A DNA stretch of 64,000 nt from Candidatus Methylospira mobilis (GTDB lineage Bacteria; Pseudomonadota; Gammaproteobacteria; Methylococcales; Methylococcaceae). Made by a program: the position numbers and the translations under genes. The notes under the pieces were generated by a model. The model was not told where the DNA came from. It saw nothing but the letters and a program-made list of their open reading frames with translations, and ran no database searches. The DNA lies in NCBI RefSeq assembly GCF_009498235.1, contig NZ_CP044205.1, positions 491,716 through 555,715 of the forward strand, written 5' to 3'. Within the stretch, counting starts at the first letter, position 1; each line of letters opens with the position of its first letter. Positions 44,029 to 53,284 of the stretch are shown in pieces.

Positions 44029-45423
44029 GTGAAAGATCTAGAGAAACTTTTAACTGAAGTAATGAAAGAAAAGCTGGCCGCCGCCCAGGCCGGTCTGGCG
44101 CGGAACGCGCCTCCGGGCGCGGAGGCACCCGATCTGTCCGCTGAGTTCGCAAAATCGCTTGAGGCCCGTACAAAAAATCCGGAAATACCGTCTCCGCCGG
44201 ATATCGACGCCATGCTGCAACGCGTGCCGGAAGAATTCAGGGCCAAAATTCCCGAAGAAAAACTGGCCGGGTTGCGCAAGCTGGCTGCGGACAGTAAACC
44301 GCAGATGGAAGCCTTGAGGAAGCAGGCTGAAGAACTGCAGGCGCAGATGCCCGGCGGCGAGCTGGATTTGGGGCAATATCATCCGTTTCTGAAAAAGATG
44401 ACGCGCGAGAAGGTGGCCGAACTGCATGCGTCGGGCGCATCCATGCAAGGCTGTAATTTTACCGATCTGGATTTGTCGGATATGGATTTGTCGGGCGGTT
44501 TGTTCAAGGAAGCGCACTTCGTCCGTACCAACTTGAAGGGTAGCCGTTTGAACGGCGGGCAGTTTGAAAAAGCGCGTTTCGATGCAGTGGACGCCACCGC
44601 AGCGGATTTTGGCGGCGCAAACCTGGAAAACAGCTTGTGGCTGCATGAATCGCAAGCGCAGCAGGCGTCTTTTGTCAAGGCGCACGCCAAAAGCATCAAG
44701 GTATTGAAATGCCGGTTTGCCAGGACCAATTTCGACGAGGCCGAATTGGAATCCGCGTTTTTTAACGAATCCACGCTGGATGAATCGAGCTTTCGCTCTG
44801 CCCGCATGAAAAGCCTGGTGCTGATCAAAACGCAGGCGCAGAAATGCGATTTAACCGGTGCGGCGTGGAGCAAGACTTTTATCAATCAAGGCAGCATTGC
44901 CGGTTCCTGTCTGGAAAACAGTCAGGCGCGCCATGCGGTGATCTGGTCGTCTGATGCGCGCTCGCTGAAAGCACGCGGAGCAAGTTTGCACGGATTTATT
45001 GCCGGCGGCGAGGAAACCGCGTTTGACGGCAGTTGTTTCGACGAAGCCGATTTGTCGCGCGCCAGCCAGCGCGGAATTTCGTGGCAAGGCGTGTCGGCGC
45101 GTAAAGCGGTTTTCGATCGCAGTATTTTGGAAAAAGTCGATCTGAGCGGTTCCGATTGGAACGGCGCGCGCGGTGCGAAAGCGCGTATAACCAAATGCAA
45201 GCTGGAAAACGTCAACCTGGGGAATATCAACCTGATGCAAGGCTCTTTACGCAAGTCGCAGATTACAAAAAGCGATCTTTCTTCCGGCTGTTTTTACTCA
45301 ACCGAGTTTTATCAGGCCAAATTTGTCGAAACCCGGCTGGATGCCGCATTTACCGGGCTTTCCAGTCTTAACGCGCGGCAGCGTCTGGACGCAGCCAAAC
45401 GCGCAGAACAACAGGAGAACTAA
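44029..45423 (+). CDS. Pentapeptide-repeat protein A of the type VI locus
   Basis: A 464-residue protein starting with GTG at 44029, seven bases after GGAGGG. Residues 1-115 are helical and charged, with LDLGQYHPFLKKMTREKV at their end. From about 140 to 440 runs a series of pentapeptide repeats (NLKGSRLNGGQFEKARFDAV, ADFGGANLENS and so on), predicted to form a right-handed four-sided helix. It is about as long as protein B and closely related to it. In such loci these proteins are thought to help load or form the spike cargo. It is followed three bases on by the first PAAR-like gene. Confidence 0.88.
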   Translation: MKDLEKLLTEVMKEKLAAAQAGLARNAPPGAEAPDLSAEFAKSLEARTKNPEIPSPPDIDAMLQRVPEEFRAKIPEEKLAGLRKLAADSKPQMEALRKQAEELQAQMPGGELDLGQYHPFLKKMTREKVAELHASGASMQGCNFTDLDLSDMDLSGGLFKEAHFVRTNLKGSRLNGGQFEKARFDAVDATAADFGGANLENSLWLHESQAQQASFVKAHAKSIKVLKCRFARTNFDEAELESAFFNESTLDESSFRSARMKSLVLIKTQAQKCDLTGAAWSKTFINQGSIAGSCLENSQARHAVIWSSDARSLKARGASLHGFIAGGEETAFDGSCFDEADLSRASQRGISWQGVSARKAVFDRSILEKVDLSGSDWNGARGAKARITKCKLENVNLGNINLMQGSLRKSQITKSDLSSGCFYSTEFYQAKFVETRLDAAFTGLSSLNARQRLDAAKRAEQQEN

Positions 45424-45425
45424 CG

Positions 45426-45833
45426 ATGCCAGGACCGTTGACCAGTATTGCCGGAGGTATGAACCTGGGGTTCCCGGATGTGTGTCTGACCATGGTCGGG
45501 CCTGCGCCGGCTCCAATACCCTATCCAAATATTTCCATGTGCACGATGTGCGATCCGGCTTCCACCGGCGACAACATGCTGCTGGATTTTATGCCATCGG
45601 TGCATTTGATGTCGGAACCCTTGATGAGCCAGGGTGACGATGCCGGTGTTCTGTTGGGCGTAGTTTCTCATTTGATCATGGGGCCGAGTGAGTTCATGAC
45701 CGGTATTCCGAATGTATTGATCGAAGGGTTCCCTGCGCAAACCTTGTTGAGCGTAACCGGGCAGAATGGACTGGCGGAAAACTGTCCCGGCACCACGCTG
45801 ACGCCAACCCAGCTGACCGTGATAGGGATGTAA
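45426..45833 (+). CDS. DUF4150 PAAR-like spike-tip protein A
   Basis: A 135-residue protein of the DUF4150 (PAAR-like) family, which caps the VgrG spike. Diagnostic elements are LGFPDVCLTMVGPAPAPIPYPN, DNMLLDFMPSV, GDDAGVLLGVVSHLIMGPSEF and LIEGFPAQTLLSVTGQNG. The family binds a metal through Cys and His residues; CTMC near residue 40 could contribute. AGGAG precedes the ATG. It is paired with pentapeptide protein A and repeated as a second pair downstream. Confidence 0.9.
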   Translation: MPGPLTSIAGGMNLGFPDVCLTMVGPAPAPIPYPNISMCTMCDPASTGDNMLLDFMPSVHLMSEPLMSQGDDAGVLLGVVSHLIMGPSEFMTGIPNVLIEGFPAQTLLSVTGQNGLAENCPGTTLTPTQLTVIGM

Positions 45834-45847
45834 CGAAGAGCCCCGCG

Positions 45848-47245
45848 ATGGACGAGATGGAAAAAATCCTGCAGGAACTCGTGCATGAAAAACTGGCGGA
45901 AGCACAGGCCGAGTTGAATCTGAATATGCCGGAAGGCCTAGAGCCGCCAGATCTGGCGGCCGAGTACGCCAATTCGCTGCAAGCGCGAAAAGCTGATGGG
46001 GTGCCGGTTGATCTGCCGGACATGGACAAGATGCTGCAAGAATTGCCGGAGGATGTCAGGGCGCAAATCCCGGAGGCGGAACTGGCGAAACTGCGTAAAA
46101 ATATTGCGGAAAGCAAGCTGCAACTGGAAGCGTTGATGCGGGATGCGGCGGCGATGAAAGCGGAAGAACCGCAAGAGGCCGGCCTGGATTTGGGGCAGTA
46201 CCATCCATTTCTAAAAGAGATGACGCGCGAAAAAGTGGCGGCGATGCATGCGGCGAGCGAGTCCATGGAAGGCTTTAATTTTACCGGTCTGGATTTGTCG
46301 GATATGGATTTATCCGGCGGCTTGTTCAACGAGGTGCATTTTGTGCGCACTAATCTGAAAGGTGCGCGTTTGGCAGGCGCTCAGTTGCAGGGTGCGTTGT
46401 TCGATGCTGCCGATGTCAGCGCTGCGGATTTTACTGAAGCCAATTTGACCGATAGCTTATGGATGAATCAGACACAAGCGACTCAAGCCTGTTTTGTCAA
46501 GGCCGCTGCGGCCAGTATGAATATACTAACATGCTGTTTCAATGAGGCAAATTTCAACGAGGCGCAGCTGCGGTCGTCTATTTTTAATGAATCGGAACTC
46601 AATGCCGCCAGTTTTCGATTTGCGGATCTGGCGCATTTGGTATTAATAGAAAGCCAGGCGCAACAGTGCGACTTGACCGGCGCGTTGTGGGATGATGCGT
46701 TCCTCAACCGTAGCAACTTCTCCGGCTCCTGTCTCGAAAAGAGTCAGGGCGCTTCCGTGATTTTTTGGGAATCCGATGCCAGCGCGCTCAAAGCGCGCGG
46801 AGCGTCGCTGCCTAATTTGATTGCGGGCGACCCTGCGACCATAATCGATAACAGTTGTTTCGACGAAGCCGATTTAACCGGAAGCAGTCTGCGCGATATT
46901 TCAGCGCAAGGAATGACTGCCCGCAAGGCTGTTTTCGACAACTCACTGCTGGAAAAAGTAAACCTGAGCGGAGCGGACTGGCAGCAGGCGCGCGGCGTCG
47001 GCGCATGGATCAGTAAGTCCCGGGCGGAGCATGCCAATTTCAGTCGCGTCAACCTGATGCAGGGCTCGTTGCGCAAAACGCAGTTCAAAAGCAGCGACCT
47101 CTCAGCCGGCTGTTTTTATGCGACCGAATTTTATCAGGCCCAATTTGTTGCGACGCGGCTGGATGCCGCGTTTACAGCCAGTTCCAATCTTACAGAGCGG
47201 CAGCGGCGGGAAGCCGCCAAGCCCGTTCATTCCCAGGAGAGTTGA
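45848..47245 (+). CDS. Pentapeptide-repeat protein B of the type VI locus
   Basis: A 465-residue paralogue of protein A with the same layout: helical N-terminus (EKILQELVHEKLAEAQAELN), the shared hinge LDLGQYHPFLKEMTREKV, then pentapeptide repeats to the end (FTGLDLSDMDLSGGLFNEVH, ADFTEANLTDS). Identity with A is high in the hinge and in FVRTNLKG. The two genes, each followed by a DUF4150 gene, are a tandem duplication of a two-gene unit. It starts 15 bases after PAAR-like gene A. Confidence 0.88.
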   Translation: MDEMEKILQELVHEKLAEAQAELNLNMPEGLEPPDLAAEYANSLQARKADGVPVDLPDMDKMLQELPEDVRAQIPEAELAKLRKNIAESKLQLEALMRDAAAMKAEEPQEAGLDLGQYHPFLKEMTREKVAAMHAASESMEGFNFTGLDLSDMDLSGGLFNEVHFVRTNLKGARLAGAQLQGALFDAADVSAADFTEANLTDSLWMNQTQATQACFVKAAAASMNILTCCFNEANFNEAQLRSSIFNESELNAASFRFADLAHLVLIESQAQQCDLTGALWDDAFLNRSNFSGSCLEKSQGASVIFWESDASALKARGASLPNLIAGDPATIIDNSCFDEADLTGSSLRDISAQGMTARKAVFDNSLLEKVNLSGADWQQARGVGAWISKSRAEHANFSRVNLMQGSLRKTQFKSSDLSAGCFYATEFYQAQFVATRLDAAFTASSNLTERQRREAAKPVHSQES

Positions 47246-47247
47246 CC

Positions 47248-47649
47248 ATGTTTTTATTGAGTTCATCAGGCGGTAAAAATCTGGGTGGGCCGGATGTATG
47301 CAGGACGCCTACGCCTGCCGGACCGGTTCCGACGCCCTATCCCAACATATCGAGTTGCACAGCGGCCAATCCCGCATCGACCGGCAGAAAGATGCTGCTC
47401 GATATGATACCGTCGGTACATCAGATGACAAGGATTCTAGGCAGCTCCGGCGATGAGCCGGGCGTTTTGTTGGGCATGATGTCGAATATGATCAAAGGAC
47501 CGACCACCTTCAAGGTGGGCGCGCCGAAAGTACTGATCCAGGGGTTTCCGGCGATGCGCGTGACCAGTGTCACCGCCCAAAATGGTATGGTCGGGAACTG
47601 CCCTGGCGTCAGCTTGGTACCAACGCAAAGAAAGGTGTCGGCATTGTAA
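47248..47649 (+). CDS. DUF4150 PAAR-like spike-tip protein B
   Basis: A 133-residue paralogue of PAAR-like protein A: LGGPDVCRTPTPAGPVPTPYPN, RKMLLDMIPSV, GDEPGVLLGMMSNMIKGPTTF, LIQGFPAMRVTSVTAQNG. The two differ more than their pentapeptide partners. ATG at 47248 was chosen because AGGAGA lies seven bases upstream; the TTG two codons earlier overlaps the pentapeptide stop. Two PAAR-type tips for one VgrG gene suggest alternative cargo. Confidence 0.88.
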   Translation: MFLLSSSGGKNLGGPDVCRTPTPAGPVPTPYPNISSCTAANPASTGRKMLLDMIPSVHQMTRILGSSGDEPGVLLGMMSNMIKGPTTFKVGAPKVLIQGFPAMRVTSVTAQNGMVGNCPGVSLVPTQRKVSAL

Positions 47650-47732
47650 CCAGAGCATTCTGCTGGCTAAAAATTCGATTTAAAGTTTAAATTCGCTGAT
47701 TCTGAGTAATCGGCGTTCCCAGGGGGTATGTA

Positions 47733-48845
47733 ATGATGACACTGGAAGAAATAAGGGCTATCGCCGATCAAGGCGATTATGTCGAAGACAAGGATCTTGG
47801 CGGGATGGATTTATCGAATACGGATTTGGCGGGCGTGATATTTGCACGTTGCAATCTGAGCGGCGCGAATTTTTCGAACTCGCGGGTGATCGGAACTTCA
47901 TTCAAGGATTGCGAGCTGGCGAACGCCGATTTCTCCGGCTGTAACTTGCACAAGATGATCTGGAGCAATTTCAAAGCCGCAGGCGCGCGCTTCGCCGGAG
48001 CCGATATGAGCGAATTTATCGCGACAGGCACCGATGTTTCCGGGGCGGATTTCAGCGGAGCCGATATGCGCCGCAGCGTGTGGACCAAGTGCAAACTCAA
48101 CGACGCCGATTTCAAGGATGCCCAGGTTAAGCGTGGCGTGTTCACGCTATGCGAAATGAACGGAATTAACTGGCAGGCGTTGAACCTGGAGCATATCGTT
48201 GTGACCGAATGCGGACTTGAACGCGCCGAATTATCAAAAGCCAACTTGGAGCGTGCAGTGTTCATGAAATGCGTGATGACCGGGGTTCAACTGCATCAGG
48301 CGCGCCTGCATAAGGTTTTGTTGCGCGACTGCAGCTTGCCGGGGCAGAATTTTGCCAATTGCGAGTTTTTTGGCGTGCAGGCGGGCGGCAGCGATTTTTC
48401 CAACTGCAATTTCGAAAACGCCAAACTGGGTTTTTCCAGCTTTATGGGCGGTAAATTGAACGCCGCGCGTTTCAATGGCGCAAGCGGCGAGGCTGTGGTA
48501 TTTATGCAGGCGGATTTGAGCGAAGCCGATTTCAGTGATTGCCGCTTTTCGATCGCATCCTTCGCCGGAGCCGATCTGACCGACACGCGCATGATCGGCA
48601 TGTCCAGCCCCATGTCCAGTTTCGAAAAAGCCAGGGCGACACGCACCCTGTTCAAAAATGCGGATCTAAGCGACTGCGATCTGGCGCATTTGCAGGTGGA
48701 ACAAGCTGATTTTAACGGCACCCATTTATTTCGCACCAAACTGCACGGGGTTAAAAACAAAAGCGCCATTACCGATGTAGCGGATGTGGTATCGTGGTCA
48801 GGCGATGATGAAGACCGGCTGAAAGCCGAAAATTGGACACTCTGA
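47733..48845 (+). CDS. Pentapeptide-repeat protein C of the type VI locus
   Basis: A 370-residue protein made almost wholly of pentapeptide repeats from residue 20 on (MDLSNTDLAGVIFARCNLSG, ANFSNS, ADFSGADM and many more). It lacks the helical N-terminal part and the LDLGQYHPF hinge of proteins A and B, so it is a separate branch. AGGGGG precedes the ATG. Its end overlaps the far-upstream start of the DUF3540 frame, and these genes form one transcript. Confidence 0.87.
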   Translation: MMTLEEIRAIADQGDYVEDKDLGGMDLSNTDLAGVIFARCNLSGANFSNSRVIGTSFKDCELANADFSGCNLHKMIWSNFKAAGARFAGADMSEFIATGTDVSGADFSGADMRRSVWTKCKLNDADFKDAQVKRGVFTLCEMNGINWQALNLEHIVVTECGLERAELSKANLERAVFMKCVMTGVQLHQARLHKVLLRDCSLPGQNFANCEFFGVQAGGSDFSNCNFENAKLGFSSFMGGKLNAARFNGASGEAVVFMQADLSEADFSDCRFSIASFAGADLTDTRMIGMSSPMSSFEKARATRTLFKNADLSDCDLAHLQVEQADFNGTHLFRTKLHGVKNKSAITDVADVVSWSGDDEDRLKAENWTL

Positions 48846-48859
48846 GAGAAACAATACTC

Positions 48860-49540
48860 ATGAAAAATGCACAGAGAAAAATACAGAATCTGACTACGCC
48901 GGCTGAAAGCGCGTTTGAAATGGGCTGGGTCGTTGAGTCCGGATCTACGGATGAGGCAGCGCTGCAGTTGGTGGATCGAGACGGCAATGTTTTTATCGCG
49001 CGCAAGGCTTTCAGCTGCGTGATCGAGCCGGTACCCGGCGATCAGGTACTGTGGGGATTTGTCGATGATCTTTCCGGCAGACAGGCATGGATACTGGCGG
49101 TTCTGAGCAGGCATACGGCTGATGCGGCGGTGATGAAGTTCGACCGTCCGCTGCAAATGAACAGTCTGGAGAAAATTTCCCTGATTTCGGCAAAAGGAAT
49201 AGAGTCCTTGACCGACGGTTCGCTGAATTTTGTCGGCAAGGCGCTGAAAGTAATCGCGACGCAGGCCGAAGGACATACCGACGAATCGGTATGGTCGTCG
49301 CGGCGCATGGTCAGTAACTTTAAGCAGCTTTCGGTAGTATCCGAAACCTGTACCTCTGTATTTCAGACCTTGATACAGCGCATGGAATCCTATATGCGCC
49401 GGGTCGATGGCGTTGAGGACGTACAGGCGGGCAGTCTGCATCAGGCTGTAGACGGAACCGTTACCATCTATTCGAAGGATACGCTATTGACTTCCGAGAA
49501 TCAGGTTAAAATCAACGCAGAGGTTGTACACCTCTCCTGA
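48860..49540 (+). CDS. DUF3540 type VI-associated protein
   Basis: A 226-residue protein. The central part (DRDGNVFIARKAFSCVIEPVPGDQVLW, DLSGRQAWILAVLSR) and the beta-rich C-terminus ending GTVTIYSKDTLLTSENQVKINA match DUF3540, found beside DUF2169, pentapeptide and DUF4150 genes in type VI loci. The repeated short strands look like a small beta-helix or OB-like module that could stack on the spike. ATG at 48860 is used; a TTG 27 bases earlier overlaps the previous gene. Confidence 0.85.
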   Translation: MKNAQRKIQNLTTPAESAFEMGWVVESGSTDEAALQLVDRDGNVFIARKAFSCVIEPVPGDQVLWGFVDDLSGRQAWILAVLSRHTADAAVMKFDRPLQMNSLEKISLISAKGIESLTDGSLNFVGKALKVIATQAEGHTDESVWSSRRMVSNFKQLSVVSETCTSVFQTLIQRMESYMRRVDGVEDVQAGSLHQAVDGTVTIYSKDTLLTSENQVKINAEVVHLS

Positions 49541-49556
49541 CCCAGAAGGAACCGTG

Positions 49557-50345
49557 ATGGCTGCCGGAAAGAAAGTTTATTTGACTGCGCTGGATCGCAA
49601 AACACCGCTGGCGACCGAGGTCGCCGCCAAATTGCACCAGTATGGTCTGACCGTACTGGGGCGTTACTGGCCCGAGCAGTTCGACGCGCCGCTGTATTGG
49701 CTGGATCTCAGGGACGAATTTATCAAGGAACAGGCCGATATCTGGCTGATCCTGCTGGATGAAACCGCGCTGGACTCTCCGAAGTCGATGTATGGCCTGG
49801 CGCAAATGGCCTACACCCTGAATGCCCGATTGGAAGGGAAGGTCTCGGTGCTGTTGTTGGCTCCGGCCGGCTTCGATGCGGGCAGACTGCCAACCGTGCT
49901 GCAAGCGGCGCCTCTGCTGTCGCTGGATGGCGCGTGGGCGGCCAGGATAGTGGCCACAGCCAGTTTGCCGGTCAAGCCGCAGAGCCGCGAATATATACTC
50001 GACTTTTACGGCAACGAAAAACTGGGGCAGTGGTTCGAATTCCAGGTGCCGGAAGGCGCTCTGGACGGGGTGATTTTCGGCGTGGAGGACGGCGGCGACG
50101 CCAAAATCAATTTTCAGGCGGTAGGCGCTTCCGGCGCCTTACCGGAAAGATCGACTCTGGAATACCCGGTAGAGGAAATGCACTTGACGCTGGGTGATAT
50201 CAACTACACGGCCTGGGGTTTGCGCAACAGACTGGAAAAGGGCGATTCCTATTTCGCGCGAGTACAGGGCTGGCCTCGCAGCCTGATCGTGATGCCTTAT
50301 TCTGATGATGACGAGTCGAATGCATGGCGTATCGCGCTGGCTTGA
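49557..50345 (+). CDS. Unknown protein of the type VI locus
   Basis: A 262-residue protein. Residues 1-140 have an alternating alpha/beta pattern (KVYLTALDRKTPLATEVAAKL, ADIWLILLDETALD, KVSVLLLAP) like a Rossmann or TIR-like fold. Residues 145-262 are beta-rich and start REYILDFYGNEKLGQWFEF. No catalytic motif is apparent. ATG at 49557 follows AGAAGGA by six bases. Its position between DUF3540 and tssJ in one transcript suggests a part in cargo or baseplate assembly. I do not recognise the family. Confidence 0.7.
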   Translation: MAAGKKVYLTALDRKTPLATEVAAKLHQYGLTVLGRYWPEQFDAPLYWLDLRDEFIKEQADIWLILLDETALDSPKSMYGLAQMAYTLNARLEGKVSVLLLAPAGFDAGRLPTVLQAAPLLSLDGAWAARIVATASLPVKPQSREYILDFYGNEKLGQWFEFQVPEGALDGVIFGVEDGGDAKINFQAVGASGALPERSTLEYPVEEMHLTLGDINYTAWGLRNRLEKGDSYFARVQGWPRSLIVMPYSDDDESNAWRIALA

Positions 50346-50359
50346 GATTGGGGAGTTCG

Positions 50360-51031
50360 GTGCTGAATAACATCCTGTGCTGGCGTTTTTTTCTGTTGTC
50401 GATAGGGTACGGCCTGATGCTTTGCGGATGCAGTACGACCGCTGGGCCGAGCCCGCAGGATCAGGCCAAGCTGAGCGCCGATTGGGCGTATCGCGCCGAC
50501 GGCATCAAGCTGTATGTCGCGTCGTCCGGCGATATGAACAATTGGGACGGCGAGGCGCATACCGTAGCGCTGGCGATAATACAAATGGACGATCCCGCCG
50601 AGTTTACGCGTATCAGCACGGACCGGGCCGCGTTATTACAATTGATTAACGAGGGTAAAGCGCCGCTTTGGAGCGTGCAACTGAGCCGCTATGTGATCAA
50701 TCCCGGCGTAAAAACCGCTTCGGTGACTCTGGCGCGGGCGCAGAAAACCAAGCATTTCGGCATAGTCGCAGGCTATTACGATTTCGATGCGTCCCAGGAC
50801 GTCAAGTTTTTTTCCATACCGCTCAAGTTGAAGGAAGAGGATAGCGGTTTTGTGGCGCGTCCGGCGCAAGTAAGGGTCGCGATACAGTTCGGCCGCCAGC
50901 AGATCGTTTCGTCGACGCTGACCTCTATCGATGAATATCCCGATGTTCCGTTAACGCCGGGGGCCGATACGGAACAGGAAGGCCAGATGCCGGTTGGAGA
51001 GATATCCGGAATTTATCCTATCAGGGAATAA
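50360..51031 (+). CDS. tssJ: Type VI secretion lipoprotein TssJ
   Basis: About 223 residues from GTG at 50360. The signal peptide ends in LMLCGCS with the lipidated Cys. The mature part has the TssJ pattern: LYVASSGDMNNWDGEAHTVALAIIQMDDPAEF, LQLSRYVINPG-like segment and GIVAGYYDFDASQDVKFFSIPL. TssJ anchors TssM to the outer membrane. It opens the structural part of the locus (J, K, L, M). The length is a little above the family norm because of an acidic C-terminal tail. Confidence 0.85.
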   Translation: MLNNILCWRFFLLSIGYGLMLCGCSTTAGPSPQDQAKLSADWAYRADGIKLYVASSGDMNNWDGEAHTVALAIIQMDDPAEFTRISTDRAALLQLINEGKAPLWSVQLSRYVINPGVKTASVTLARAQKTKHFGIVAGYYDFDASQDVKFFSIPLKLKEEDSGFVARPAQVRVAIQFGRQQIVSSTLTSIDEYPDVPLTPGADTEQEGQMPVGEISGIYPIRE

Positions 51032-51211
51032 ATGAGCGTGCTGTATTTTCATTGGGCGTCTAGGGTTAAAATTTGAGCGGCAAAATCGCTGTTTTATTCG
51101 AATCCTCTTAACCCGTTATTATAATATCAATGATTTGCACTTCGTCCTTTATCGGGAAAAACGCACAATCGGCGCCTCCCAACAAATTGCGGCATGGTTT
51201 CAGGGAAAAAT

Positions 51212-52588
51212 ATGGAATTTAAAAAAGCGGTTCACTGGTACGAGGGGCAGTTTCTCGCGCCTCAGCACTTCCAATTGTCCGATCTGTATTTTCAGTCTCT
51301 GTTGCATCCGTTACGCTCGGCATTGGCCGCCAATTTCTGGGGAGTCGGCGCGTTGAATATTTCACGCGCGGCGGTAGTCAACCAGCGCGTGGATATAGAG
51401 TCGTGCCGGGTAATATTTCAGGACGGCGCTTATGTGGAAGTACCGGGTAACGGCCGCCTCGAATCGCGCAGTTTCGAAGGCGCGTGGGCCGACCCCGAAA
51501 AGCCGTTCACCGTATACCTGGGGCTGCGTTTATTTCAGCGCGACGGGAGCAATGCTTTGCTCCCTGATCGTAGCGAAGCGCAAAACGCTCGTTTTCTGAG
51601 CGAAGACACCGCCACCGAATACCGCGATTTTTACGGCGACGCCCAAAGCGCCCCCGTACGTCAATTGACTTATCAGGTCCGTTTGTTCTGGGAGCATGAG
51701 ATCGAGAATCTTGGCGACTGGAATGTTTTCCCCATCGCACGCCTGCTGCGCCAGGGCGAGAGTTTCAAGCTTGATGAAAGCTTCATCGCGCCTGCATACC
51801 GTATCGATGCGCTCGAAGCCATAATGCGCATCGTTCGCGATTTACGCGACGATCTTGCCGGCAGGGTGCTGCAGCTGGCGGAATATAAGTTGTCGATGGA
51901 TACCCAGCGCGTGGAGTCCGACGCGCTGCACCGGGAGTTTCTTTACGCTTTGCAGACATTGAACCGCGCGGTGCCGGCCCTATTTCATTTCGTCGAGCTG
52001 GGGCATGCCCATCCTGAAAACATCTACCTGTTCATGAGACAGCTGGTGGGAGAACTCAGTACCTTTTCCGATCGGTGCGGAACTCTGGGCGATTATGAGG
52101 GGCAAGCGACGCTTCCGGCTTATGACCATCGCAATATTGCCGCGTGTTTAATCCAGGCGCATCAGATCGCTACGCGATTATTGAACGAAATATCCGTGGG
52201 TCCGGAGTTTCTGGTCAAGCTGGAGCCGGGGGATGGTTTTTTGCAAGGCGTATTGCCCGAGCGTATTTTTGTAAATCGCAACCGTTTCTTTCTGGTATTG
52301 CGCGCGGATACCGACGCCGTCGATATGCTGGAGCAATTTCACAGCACCGCGAAACTGGCGGCTCTGGAAGAAATGCCGTTGCTGATTTCGCGCGCCTTGC
52401 CGGGGTTGGAACTCGATCGTCTGGCGGTTGCGCCGCAGGGCATGCCGAGGCGGCCGAATTCGCATTACTTCCGTATAGAACAGCTAAGCGATGAGTGGGA
52501 GAGGGTTGTCAGAAGCGGTCATATTGCATTGTTCTGGCCGGGCATGCCGGAGTCGGTCAGAGCGGAAATTATTGTACTCAGGAAATAG
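51212..52588 (+). CDS. tssK: Type VI secretion baseplate subunit TssK
   Basis: A 458-residue protein that links the baseplate to the membrane complex. The N-terminus (VHWYEGQFLAPQHFQLSDLYFQSLL) is the family signature. Late segments include GFFLxxVLPERIFVNRNRFFLVLRAD and APQGMPRRPNSHYFRIEQLSDEWERV. ATG at 51212 gives the family start. The 160-base gap from tssJ holds an internal promoter or hairpin that I could not define. Confidence 0.95.
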   Translation: MEFKKAVHWYEGQFLAPQHFQLSDLYFQSLLHPLRSALAANFWGVGALNISRAAVVNQRVDIESCRVIFQDGAYVEVPGNGRLESRSFEGAWADPEKPFTVYLGLRLFQRDGSNALLPDRSEAQNARFLSEDTATEYRDFYGDAQSAPVRQLTYQVRLFWEHEIENLGDWNVFPIARLLRQGESFKLDESFIAPAYRIDALEAIMRIVRDLRDDLAGRVLQLAEYKLSMDTQRVESDALHREFLYALQTLNRAVPALFHFVELGHAHPENIYLFMRQLVGELSTFSDRCGTLGDYEGQATLPAYDHRNIAACLIQAHQIATRLLNEISVGPEFLVKLEPGDGFLQGVLPERIFVNRNRFFLVLRADTDAVDMLEQFHSTAKLAALEEMPLLISRALPGLELDRLAVAPQGMPRRPNSHYFRIEQLSDEWERVVRSGHIALFWPGMPESVRAEIIVLRK

Positions 52589-52594
52589 ACGGTT

Positions 52595-53281
52595 ATGAGA
52601 CTGGTCGATTATTTCACGCCGGTAATGGCCCGGGTTGCGGCTTTTATACAGTATCCGGATGCGGGCGTCGATGCTTTTGACGCTGAGATAAGCGTTGCGC
52701 TCGATGCCGCGCAGCTCAAGGCGCAAGCGCAGGGCATACCGACGCTCGAATGCAAAAACGCCTTGTTTGCCGTGTGCGCCTGGATAGATGAAACCCTGAT
52801 GCGGGCGCGTCTGCAAGGGTTCGAATTATGGCCTTCGCGTATGTTTCAACAGCGCTACTTCAATACCACTCGCGCGGGTATTCAGTTTTTCGAGCGGCTG
52901 GACAACCTGAGTTCGAGAGACCTGGATTTACGCGAAGTGTTCCTGATCTGCCTGACGCTTGGCTTTCAGGGAAAATACGCGCTGAAGGGCATGGAGGCGG
53001 AGCGCGACGCGCTGATTCGCCAACAGGTGAACAACTATATCGAAGTTTCCGGCACCAGCATCGATTTATCCAAAGGGTTGTTGTTTCCTGCTGCGTATAT
53101 CTCCGATCGCTCGACCCTGTCGAAGCGGAAAGGTTGGCTGTATCGCATCAGAGCAGGGAATGTGCCGCTTTGGGTTTACTGGGTGCCGCTGATTTTTATC
53201 ATCATCGTGCTGGTTTATCTTGCGTTTTCCTTCTCCCTTGATCAGGCCATCAACAGCCTGAATCATCCCTTTACAGGTTAA
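52595..53281 (+). CDS. tssL: Type VI secretion inner-membrane protein TssL (DotU)
   Basis: A 228-residue DotU-type protein. The cytosolic helical domain contains the conserved AVCAWIDETLMRARLQGFELWPSRMFQQRYFNTTRAGIQFFERLD and CLTLGFQGKYAL. One C-terminal transmembrane helix (VYWVPLIFIIIVLVYLAF, about 192-212) anchors it, so it is the short type without a peptidoglycan-binding OmpA domain. It partners TssM, which starts four bases after it. Confidence 0.95.
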   Translation: MRLVDYFTPVMARVAAFIQYPDAGVDAFDAEISVALDAAQLKAQAQGIPTLECKNALFAVCAWIDETLMRARLQGFELWPSRMFQQRYFNTTRAGIQFFERLDNLSSRDLDLREVFLICLTLGFQGKYALKGMEAERDALIRQQVNNYIEVSGTSIDLSKGLLFPAAYISDRSTLSKRKGWLYRIRAGNVPLWVYWVPLIFIIIVLVYLAFSFSLDQAINSLNHPFTG

Positions 53282-53284
53282 CAC

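Noticed and set aside
48296..49441. 381-codon minus-strand frame opposite the pentapeptide and DUF3540 genes
   Set aside because: It covers two well-supported plus-strand genes and has repetitive composition mirroring the pentapeptide repeats.
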